Positions 6,872 to 12,091 of a DNA stretch of 15,198 nt are shown piece by piece. Position 1 is the first letter of the stretch. The number at the start of each line of letters is the position of its first letter. Origin of the DNA: an uncultured Eubacteriales bacterium (GTDB lineage Bacteria > Bacillota > Clostridia > Oscillospirales > Butyricicoccaceae); NCBI GenBank assembly GCA_949740695.1, contig CATJIY010000059.1:1-15198 (forward strand), written 5' to 3'. The position numbers and the translations under genes are program-made. Below the pieces are notes generated by a model. It had not been told where the DNA came from, ran no database searches, and saw only the letters and a list, made by a program, of their open reading frames with translations.

Positions 6872-6997
6872 ATATCAGCCCACAAATTTTCTGCGGGGTT
6901 TTCCGGCAGCTGATGGGATTCGAACCTTCAAAAGCGGAATTTTCCCCGAAAAACGCTTTTCCTGAGAAGTTTTTTCAAAATGTCATATCAGCCGTTT

Positions 6998-7033
6998 ACG
7001 GCCAAAGGATTGATGCCTTTGGCCGTTTTTTTT
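6998..7033 (+). terminator. Strong rho-independent terminator
   Basis: An 11-bp perfect stem (6998-7008 with 7016-7026, loop ATTGATG) ends in eight T (7026-7033). No gene directly upstream explains it, so it may insulate the region to the right from transcription coming from the tRNA side, or be the remnant end of a lost gene. Confidence 0.85.
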
Positions 7034-7124
7034 GTTTTCCGGGGAGCAGAAAATGGAATGGTCAAAAAAGACTTTCCTAAAAAATATGGTATTGCTTGTG
7101 AACGAAAAAAGGAGGGAAAGCCAA

Positions 7125-7265
7125 ATGACAAGCAGCTACCGAAAAAGAACGATATCGATTCGAGCGCCCCCTCTACTGCCCCGTTTCCCATCTGGGAACG
7201 GGGCTTTTTTGATTCGCCGGGGCGGAAGAACCAACAAAAACAGGAAAAAGGAGGACAACACATGA
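7125..7265 (+). CDS. Possible 46-aa leader peptide upstream of DUF4314 gene
   Basis: A small frame starting MTSSYRKRTISIRAPPLL has an excellent ribosome site (AAAAGGAGGG, about 9 bases upstream) and its stop overlaps the DUF4314 start as ATGA. It reads straight through the terminator hairpin at 7178-7210, so ribosomes on it could affect that structure. It is basic, matches no family I know, and may instead be chance, with only the ribosome site being a relic. I treat it as a leader candidate, not a firm gene. Confidence 0.3.
   Translation: MTSSYRKRTISIRAPPLLPRFPSGNGAFLIRRGGRTNKNRKKEDNT
7178..7210 (+). terminator. Terminator or attenuator hairpin before the DUF4314 gene
   Basis: GCCCCGTT-T-CCC pairs with GGG-AACGGGGC around loop ATCT (one bulged T), followed by six T (7205-7210). 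It lies 52 bases upstream of the DUF4314 start and inside the possible leader frame. Either it ends upstream transcription or it works as an attenuator. Confidence 0.7.
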
Positions 7266-8008
7266 AAGAAATCTCAAAAGAATGGCTGGCGTTTCTGCAG
7301 GAACAGTATCCCGCGGGTAGCAGGGTGCAGCTGCGGGAAATGGCTCCAGATGAACCCTACCCCATCAAACCGGGCAGCATGGGAACACTGAAGCACATCG
7401 ACGATAACGGCACATTCCATGTCAATTGGGATGACGGTCGAGGGCTAGGGCTGGTCATCGGACAGGACCGGTTTTCGATACTGCCGCCCCAGCCGCAGAC
7501 TCTCAAGCTGTATATGCCCCTGACCGCGGACCTGTATGAGGTCGATGAATACGGAGATTTTGATGAGGATATTGTCACGTTGGACGGGTGTCTGCTGACG
7601 GAATATGCCGAAGAGATCCGAGAATGGCTGGAACAGGAGAACCTTCCCACAGAAAGCGAACGGGGGCTAATGCATTATTACCATCAACGGGATGAGGTGG
7701 AGCGCAAGGTGAAGAAGCTGGTTTTCACCGCTGAAGAACGGGAGCGCCAGCTGTGGGGTGTGGCCGAATGTCAGCTCTGGGAGGCGCTGACGCCGGCAGA
7801 GCTGGACCGCCTGAAGGAGTATGTCACCGGGCAGGCCAGCGATGGCTTCGGAGGAGGGGTGGAACAGCGGGAGATTCTGGTAGACGGCGGCTCTGAACTG
7901 TATATCCACTTGTGGAACAGCGAAAATTGGGACATCCAAACAGAAGAAGAACGCTTCGCGCAAGAGCAGTCGCAGTCCCCACAGGAAGGAGGTATGGTTT
8001 TAGGATAA
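7262..8008 (+). CDS. DUF4314-domain protein of mobile element
   Basis: Predicted 248-aa cytoplasmic protein. The N-terminus (about 12-75; SRVQLREM, PGSMGTLKHIDDNGTFHVNWDDG, then LGLVIGQDRF) has the small beta-barrel pattern of DUF4314, common in Firmicute conjugative elements. After a proline linker, a second acidic part (about 80-235) includes TPAELDRLKEYVTGQASDGF (177-196) and GSELYIHLWNSENWDI (210-225), a motif I associate with element-borne proteins of unknown function. The function is not established; roles near conjugation or anti-restriction are guesses. The start at 7262 is set by AAAGGAGG 7 bases upstream; the frame stays open back to 6980, but that part crosses terminators and looks non-coding. 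A second good ribosome site near 7986 serves no visible gene. Confidence 0.8.
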   Translation: MKEISKEWLAFLQEQYPAGSRVQLREMAPDEPYPIKPGSMGTLKHIDDNGTFHVNWDDGRGLGLVIGQDRFSILPPQPQTLKLYMPLTADLYEVDEYGDFDEDIVTLDGCLLTEYAEEIREWLEQENLPTESERGLMHYYHQRDEVERKVKKLVFTAEERERQLWGVAECQLWEALTPAELDRLKEYVTGQASDGFGGGVEQREILVDGGSELYIHLWNSENWDIQTEEERFAQEQSQSPQEGGMVLG

Positions 8009-8063
8009 AGCGCTTTCACCCGCACTTCGTCATCACGAGGTAATTTGATCACGCAAAAATACA

Positions 8064-8094
8064 AAAAAAGGCCGTTTCCGGGACGGTCTTTTTT
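8064..8094 (+). terminator. Rho-independent terminator after the DUF4314 gene
   Basis: AAAAAAGGCCGT (8064-8075) pairs with ACGGTCTTTTTT (8083-8094) with one G-U pair, loop TTCCGGG. It lies 56 bases after the DUF4314 stop. The A/T-rich ends make it potentially bidirectional. It separates the DUF4314 gene from the HTH/methylase operon. Confidence 0.85.
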
Positions 8095-8098
8095 CATA

Positions 8099-8123
8099 CC
8101 TTTCCGGGAGCGGACCGGAAAGG
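8099..8123 (+). promoter_or_regulatory. Perfect inverted repeat overlapping the ribosome site of the HTH gene
   Basis: CCTTTCCGG (8099-8107) and CCGGAAAGG (8115-8123) form a perfect 9-bp stem with a 7-base spacer. The right arm contains the AAAGG that serves as ribosome binding site for the ATG at 8131. It could be an operator for the encoded HTH protein, or an RNA hairpin that hides the ribosome site. Terminator 8064-8094 is immediately upstream. Confidence 0.5.
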
Positions 8124-8130
8124 AAAACCC

Positions 8131-8442
8131 ATGGAAGATTTGTTGTTGCGCTATCTGAAAGAGGCGCATACCGGAAGGACGCGCCAAATCACCGGCGCGG
8201 AATTGGGAAAGAGGCTATCGCTCAGCGATACCGAGCTTCGCAAACGGGTGAACCGTCTGCGGCAAAAAGGCGTTCCCGTTTGCAGCGACCGCAGCGGCTA
8301 CTTTTACGCCGCCAATGCCGCTGAAATATACGCTACCATCCGCCAGCTGGAGCGGATGGTGGGCGGTCTGATGGCCGCTATGGAGGGGCTGGAACGCGCC
8401 ATGGAGAAGTTTCAGGATGGCGGCGGTAAGGGTTCTTCATGA
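8131..8442 (+). CDS. Small winged-helix DNA-binding protein
   Basis: Predicted 103-aa protein. Residues about 20-60 (ITGAELGKRLSLSDTELRKR, then VNRLRQKGVPVCSDRSGYFY) read as a helix-turn-helix followed by a short wing, as in HTH_11-type domains. The C-terminal part (about 65-97; IYATIRQLERMVGGLMAAME) is an amphipathic helix likely to mediate oligomerisation. Its start ATG has AAAGGAAAA about 3-4 bases upstream, within a perfect inverted repeat. The stop overlaps the methylase start as ATGA, so the two are translationally coupled. It may regulate this operon or serve element replication or transfer; the sequence does not decide between these. Confidence 0.75.
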   Translation: MEDLLLRYLKEAHTGRTRQITGAELGKRLSLSDTELRKRVNRLRQKGVPVCSDRSGYFYAANAAEIYATIRQLERMVGGLMAAMEGLERAMEKFQDGGGKGSS

Positions 8443-9254
8443 ATGGCTATTTTAGCTGGGTCGGCGGGAAAAAGGCGCTGCGGGAGGAAGTGGTCCGGCG
8501 GTTTCCGCTGGAGGTCCCCCGGTACATTGAAGTATTTGGCGGGGCAGGCTGGGTGTTCTTTCACAAGGACCCCAGCCCCTTTGAGGTGTATAACGACTAT
8601 AACCGGCATCTGTCCAACCTGTTCCACTGCGTTCAGGAAGAACCGGAGGCCCTGATCGCCCAGCTGCGGTACGCCATCAACGCCAGAAGCGGTTTTGAAT
8701 GGATCTGCAGCGCGCTGGACCAGGAGCTTCCCGCCGCGCCGGTGAAACGGGCCGCGTGGTTTTATCAGCGTCTGCGGTTCAGCTATGCCGCCGGGCTGAG
8801 AAGCTACGCCTGCCAGCCTCATGACCTGTGGACCGACTTTCCACTGATCCGAAACGCCAACCGGCGGCTGAAGGACACGATTGTGGAAAATCAGGACTTT
8901 GAGCGGCTGATCCGTCACTATGACCAGCCGGACAGCCTGTTTTACTGTGATCCGCCTTACCATGGCACCGAGGACTATTATCAAAATCTGGGAAAGGAGG
9001 GATTCCCCGAGGGGGATCATATTCGCCTGCGGGACACGCTGCTGACCATCCAGGGCAAGTTTTTGCTGTCTTATAATGACGACACGTTTGTCCGCCAGCT
9101 GTATGCCGCGCCGGGGATTCAAATCGAGCCGGTAACCCGGCTGAACAATCTGCGGCAGCGGTATGAAACCGGCAGCCAGTTTCCCGAGCTGTTGATCGCC
9201 AATTATGATATGACCCAGCGAAGAAAGGCCGGCGAACAGCTGGCCTTATTTTGA
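8439..9254 (+). CDS. Dam-family (D12 class) N6-adenine DNA methyltransferase
   Basis: Predicted 271-aa enzyme transferring a methyl group from S-adenosylmethionine to adenine N6 in DNA. Motifs in D12 order: the N-terminal WVGGKKALREEVV (7-19) equivalent of the family's W-x-GGK start; motif I VFGGAGWVFF (32-41) for cofactor binding; EVYNDYNRHLSNLF (49-62); and catalytic DPPY at 171-174 in FYCDPPYHG. The C-terminus with NNLRQRYETG and ELLIANY fits the family. Length is normal and no restriction endonuclease lies nearby, so it is an orphan methylase, common on conjugative elements as protection against host restriction. The recognition site cannot be read from sequence. Starts at ATG overlapping the HTH gene stop. 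Confidence 0.93.
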   Translation: MNGYFSWVGGKKALREEVVRRFPLEVPRYIEVFGGAGWVFFHKDPSPFEVYNDYNRHLSNLFHCVQEEPEALIAQLRYAINARSGFEWICSALDQELPAAPVKRAAWFYQRLRFSYAAGLRSYACQPHDLWTDFPLIRNANRRLKDTIVENQDFERLIRHYDQPDSLFYCDPPYHGTEDYYQNLGKEGFPEGDHIRLRDTLLTIQGKFLLSYNDDTFVRQLYAAPGIQIEPVTRLNNLRQRYETGSQFPELLIANYDMTQRRKAGEQLALF

Positions 9255-9274
9255 TTCACGAAAGGATAAATCCT

Positions 9275-9694
9275 ATGAAATTCATCAAAAATCTGGAAAA
9301 CAAACGGCTGGTATTGCCTCCCGCATTACTGGCCGTCAGCGAGATCGAACAGACGGAGCTACCCGCTCCGCTGGAAGTACACGCGCTGGAAAAAACGCTG
9401 GTGGTGCTGAAAGGACGCATGACCGCGCTGGAATTACTGACAGCTGCCTGGTCGCTGCACCGGCTGGCGGTGGAGCTGAACGTCCATCTGGCAAAAGTGT
9501 GCGGCTTTTGCGACGGCTGTGGTGGGGAGTGTCCTTTTTCGGAAGAAGCGATGTCAGACCCGAAAGACAGCCCGCTGCTGGGGAAGCTGCCGAAAACCGT
9601 CTTGGAAATGCTGCGGGAGGCCGGCATCTGTCTGGGAGAGCTGGAGGAACACCTGTTGTTGGAGGATACTGTCTATGGCAGAAAAGAAAACTGA
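9275..9694 (+). CDS. AbrB/SpoVT-like protein with Cys cluster
   Basis: Predicted 139-aa protein. The N-terminus FIKNLENKRLVLPPALLA (3-20), then LEVHALEKTLVVLKG (33-47), resembles the swapped-hairpin AbrB/MazE-type DNA-binding fold. A helical stretch (48-72) leads to CGFCDGCGGEC (Cys 76, 79, 82, 86), a probable zinc or iron-sulfur site, and a helical C-terminus (about 104-130). The start at 9275 was chosen for AAAGGAT 7 bases upstream; a longer reading from 9251 has no site. It lies 20 bp after the methylase and overlaps the next gene by 20 bp. Similar proteins, by recollection, accompany SpoVG-like genes on Oscillospirales elements. Probably a transcription regulator; its target is unknown. 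Confidence 0.7.
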   Translation: MKFIKNLENKRLVLPPALLAVSEIEQTELPAPLEVHALEKTLVVLKGRMTALELLTAAWSLHRLAVELNVHLAKVCGFCDGCGGECPFSEEAMSDPKDSPLLGKLPKTVLEMLREAGICLGELEEHLLLEDTVYGRKEN

Positions 9695-10301
9695 CCAACG
9701 CCAGGCCCTCCCCATGGAGCTGGACGTGAAAATCTACGGATTGCGGGAGGATGGCTCCACGCTGGCTCGTCGTCGCAAGCTGCGCTTTCTCGGGTCCGCC
9801 CTGCGGACGAACCCGAAATCGCTCCGCTGCTCCTCCTCTTCGCGTCAGACCCGCTGCGCTGGGCTTTCGCGGGGACCCCGCTGCCGCTGCGGCGGGACCT
9901 CGTCGCACCAAGTCCTCCGGCTCACCAGCGCACTTCGTTTGCTGGCTCGTTTGTCGGACTGGTGCTCCTCCTCCCAACGGCAAACACTTCGTTGGTTTGC
10001 CGTTGGGGTGCTGCTGCGGCAGAACGAAGGACGGGGGCGAAGCTACGGCCCTTCTGGGCCGCGCGGCGAGTGCCGCGTAACGATTTCCGGGAATTCACTT
10101 CCCGGAAATCTAATGAGATTACGGGGTCCCCGCAAAATCGCAGATTTTGGGGGGTGCGAGGTCTGCTACCCCTGCACCAAAGAATTTCATAAGCAGCTAA
10201 GCCAGGCTGTGCTGAACGCCTACTGGCGGGCGCTGGAGCAGTCGGCCCAGCAGGAACAAAAAACTTCGGAGCCTTCCATGGCTCCGGAAATGAGAATGTG
10301 A
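9675..10301 (+). CDS. SpoVG-like protein interrupted in frame by palindromic insert
   Basis: The open frame gives 208 aa, but only the ends look like a normal protein. Residues 1-31 (with MELDVKIYGLREDGSTLA at 14-31) match the first strand of SpoVG-like proteins of mobile elements. Residues about 161-208 (VCYPCTKEFHKQLSQAVLNA and onward) match their C-terminal helix. The middle of the family, roughly 35 residues with the beta core, is missing and replaced by about 129 residues rich in Arg, Ser, Cys and Gly, encoded by hairpin-rich DNA. The frame is kept throughout, yet the product is unlikely to fold as SpoVG; it may be a degraded gene. GGAGG lies 9 bases before the ATG. The gene overlaps the AbrB-like one by 20 bp and ends 11 bp before the next. 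Confidence 0.55.
   Translation: MAEKKTDQRQALPMELDVKIYGLREDGSTLARRRKLRFLGSALRTNPKSLRCSSSSRQTRCAGLSRGPRCRCGGTSSHQVLRLTSALRLLARLSDWCSSSQRQTLRWFAVGVLLRQNEGRGRSYGPSGPRGECRVTISGNSLPGNLMRLRGPRKIADFGGCEVCYPCTKEFHKQLSQAVLNAYWRALEQSAQQEQKTSEPSMAPEMRM
9768..10154 (+). mobile_element. Palindrome-rich insertion, copy A (about 387 bp)
   Basis: This segment interrupts the SpoVG-like gene. Its first part (9769-9877) is repeated at 12406-12514. The remainder is a chain of hairpins: TCGGGT/ACCCGA with TCCGC/GCGGA (9790-9816); a perfect 13-bp stem (9973-9985 with 9995-10007); GGCCC/GGGCC (10047-10060); CGCGGC/GCCGCG (10062-10077); a perfect 12-bp stem (10082-10093 with 10099-10110); and CAAAATC/GATTTTG (10133-10149). 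GCGGGGACCCC (9869-9879) and GGGGTCCCCGC (10123-10133) are inverted copies. It has no transposase gene and no clear target duplication, so it resembles a non-autonomous palindromic element. Boundaries are estimated from where SpoVG-like protein similarity stops. Confidence 0.65.
9769..9877 (+). repeat. Dispersed repeat block, copy A
   Basis: A 109-bp block that aligns without gaps to 12406-12514, with 18 mismatches by hand count (about 83% identity). The most conserved words are GTCGTCGCAAGCT, GGTCCGCCCTGCGG, CTCCGCTGCTCCTCCTCT and CGCTGGGCTT. In the SpoVG-like frame it is read as RRKLRFLGSALRTNPKSLRC and onward. Confidence 0.85.
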
Positions 10302-10312
10302 AGGAGTGCATT

Positions 10313-11191
10313 ATGAAACGATTTATTGTTACCAGCGCCCTGACCGCGGCGCTGGCGCTGGCTTTGGCGCCCCATGCTTTTGCCGCAGGCGCGGCCGAAC
10401 ACTACCCCACCGCCGTTGTCCGCAGCGAGGACGGCGGCGAGATCCGCAAGATGTACGATCTGTCCCCGGAGGATGACCCGGCCGGTATCCCCCGCTCGGG
10501 CTTTGAGCAGGAGGGCTTTCACTATGCCCTCACCGACCTGCTGAAACAGGAGCTGCCCGAACACGAGAGCCGCCAGCACACAGAAACAGTTACCGTCCAG
10601 AGCAAAAATAAGGATATGGCCTCGGTACTGGCTCTGCTGCCTGAAACCCGGGAGTTCATCACCGAGGACGGCCTGAAGGGCACTCTCACCCTCAAGTTGG
10701 ACAGCGTGAAGGTGGAAGCGGCCGGCTACGGCAGCTCCACCAAGACCCTGACCGCTACTCGCACCTATCCCGGCCTTGCCAGCCAGGACACCCAATACCT
10801 CCCCAAGACCATTGAGGACAGCGGTCATACGCTCACCCTTCAGTCGGTGAATTGGCAGGAGGAAAGCGGCGGGCATTATACCGCCGTTGCTGTTTACTCC
10901 GGCAGCGCCACGAGCAGCTATGTGAAGGGCTATACCGTCACCGCCGACTATGCCGGGACGGTGAGCCGGATCAACCTGAATAAAATCCGCTATGTGGCGA
11001 TCTTCGAGGGGACGCCGCTGGAAACGGAAGAACCGCCCGTTCCGGAAGCTCCGGCTGCGGCGGAGCAGCCGCCTGCTTTTCGCTGGGGCTATGTGCTGGC
11101 GCCCCTGGGCATCCTCGCCGGGGCTGGCGCGGGCGTCGGCGGGGCGCTGTTTTGGACGCGGCGGCATGAGGATGGGGGTGATGAAGAATGA
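10313..11191 (+). CDS. Surface-anchored single-pass membrane protein of conjugative element
   Basis: Predicted 292-aa protein with an N-terminal signal peptide (MKRFIVTSAL, hydrophobic to about 20, cut near AFAAGA), a large extracellular part of alternating beta-type sequence (about 30-235), a Pro/Ala/Glu stalk (about 238-256), one transmembrane helix (about 258-281) and a short charged tail TRRHEDGGDEE. I do not recognise a named domain; such proteins sit beside sortase genes on gut Firmicute elements and may act in cell contact. The start at 10313 is set by AAGGAG 6 bases upstream; an ATG at 10298 overlaps the upstream stop and lacks a site. Its stop overlaps the sortase start as ATGA, arguing for joint function at the envelope. 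Confidence 0.75.
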   Translation: MKRFIVTSALTAALALALAPHAFAAGAAEHYPTAVVRSEDGGEIRKMYDLSPEDDPAGIPRSGFEQEGFHYALTDLLKQELPEHESRQHTETVTVQSKNKDMASVLALLPETREFITEDGLKGTLTLKLDSVKVEAAGYGSSTKTLTATRTYPGLASQDTQYLPKTIEDSGHTLTLQSVNWQEESGGHYTAVAVYSGSATSSYVKGYTVTADYAGTVSRINLNKIRYVAIFEGTPLETEEPPVPEAPAAAEQPPAFRWGYVLAPLGILAGAGAGVGGALFWTRRHEDGGDEE

Positions 11192-11979
11192 AGTTCCGAA
11201 TCATGGCATCCCTGTGCTTGATCTTAGTGCTGGTATTCCCCGTTTCGGGGATGGAATACGCCATCCCCGCCCCCGGCGACCCGGCGTATGGAACGCCTAC
11301 CTCTATCGAGGTGGTTTACGCCCCGGATAACGGTTGGCAAAAGAATGAGGATATCAGCAAGAACGCCGCCAAAATCCCGCCAATGTTCGGCAGCGCCGGC
11401 ATGGACGCCCGGAATACCGGCAGCTATCTCACCCCTGATTTGGCTCCCGAAACCGCCCCCGCCCTTGGCGCGGCGGTAAACGGCAGCACAGCGGCGGTTC
11501 CGGTTCCAGATAGCGGCATGGCCTTTCAACCGGGGGCCGCGCAAGTAACCGTATCGCAGGTCGGCTATACGGAAGTGACCGATGAGTTTTATTATTCCGG
11601 CGGCCATATCGGCAAGCTGAAGATCCCGGCACTGGATCTGAGCGTGAAGATCTACCAGGGAACGGACAGCGAAACGCTGGCAAAGGGCGTCGGCCACTTT
11701 TCGGACACGTCCATTTGGGACGGCAATGTCTGTTTCTGCGGCCACAACCGGGGCGTCAACAGCTATTTCGGCAAGCTGCACACGCTGGAAATTGGCGACG
11801 AGATCACCCTCACCACCAAGCTGGGGACCCGGACCTATGCGGTGTTTTCGGTGGAAAAAGTAAAAGAAACCGACCGCAGCGCCATGGAAATGACGGTGGA
11901 TAACCGCCTCACCCTTTACACCTGCGTGAAGGGCGAAAGCGCCTGGCGTTGGTGCGTCCGAGCCGCTGAAATTGTCTGA
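11188..11979 (+). CDS. Sortase family transpeptidase
   Basis: Predicted 263-aa enzyme that cleaves a C-terminal sorting motif and links surface proteins to the wall or to pilin subunits. An N-terminal hydrophobic segment (5-20) anchors or exports it. A long linker (about 25-135) precedes the catalytic beta-barrel (about 138-262). The catalytic His is in CGHNRG (His186), Cys in LYTCVKG (Cys246), and Arg is probably Arg254 in AWRWCVRA. IGKLKIPALDLSVKIYQG (141-158) is the usual first strand pair. Class B or D is possible; I cannot settle it by eye. It overlaps the upstream membrane-protein gene by 4 bp, and the probable substrate, a SpaA-type adhesin, starts at 13087. A short terminator follows at 11996. 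Confidence 0.9.
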   Translation: MKFRIMASLCLILVLVFPVSGMEYAIPAPGDPAYGTPTSIEVVYAPDNGWQKNEDISKNAAKIPPMFGSAGMDARNTGSYLTPDLAPETAPALGAAVNGSTAAVPVPDSGMAFQPGAAQVTVSQVGYTEVTDEFYYSGGHIGKLKIPALDLSVKIYQGTDSETLAKGVGHFSDTSIWDGNVCFCGHNRGVNSYFGKLHTLEIGDEITLTTKLGTRTYAVFSVEKVKETDRSAMEMTVDNRLTLYTCVKGESAWRWCVRAAEIV

Positions 11980-11995
11980 TATGCTTGGGTTTTGC

Positions 11996-12016
11996 CGGGG
12001 TCCTCCCCCGCTTTTT
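11996..12016 (+). terminator. Weak terminator after the sortase gene
   Basis: CGGGG (11996-12000) pairs with CCCCG (12006-12010) around TCCTC, followed by C and five T (12012-12016). The stem is short but GC-rich. Between here and the next gene is a small inverted repeat GTATGG/CCATAC (12053-12069) lying just before the ribosome site; I saw no clear promoter. Confidence 0.55.
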
Positions 12017-12091
12017 ATCGGTTCGTATGATAGCTTTTTCGGATAGGTTCTGGTATGGTGTAGCCATACAGAAACGAAAGGAGCGTTCCCC

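Larger units (their letters stand above)
6790..7261. other. Hairpin-rich intergenic region, possible element boundary
   Basis: These 470 bp contain no convincing long gene. They hold hairpins at 6809-6835 and 6844-6871, an AAAAGCG/CGCTTTT stem at 6930-6960, and terminators at 6998-7033 and 7178-7210. Segment 6915-6926 is an exact inverted copy of the 12-bp tRNA T-arm core (6765-6776). A small leader-type frame begins at 7125. The minus-strand chromosomal-type genes end to its left and the plus-strand accessory genes start to its right, so it may be one end of an integrated element. Confidence 0.45.

Noticed and set aside
6741..6965. 74-aa frame beginning inside the tRNA
   Set aside because: It starts within tRNA-Arg and crosses two hairpins and a terminator. 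Its DGIRTF-like end is a translation of an antisense T-arm fragment, a common source of false genes.
6980..7261. N-terminal extension of the DUF4314 protein
   Set aside because: The extra 94 codons span two terminators and resemble no protein; the ATG at 7262 has an ideal ribosome site and starts the recognised domain.
9675..10301. Reading the 208-aa product as an Arg/Ser-rich protein of new type
   Set aside because: Its middle is encoded by a dispersed repeat and hairpins, so its unusual composition reflects an insertion rather than a new protein family.
10220..11167. 315-aa minus-strand frame
   Set aside because: Antisense to the signal-peptide/TM surface protein gene; GC-rich third positions keep the opposite frame open.
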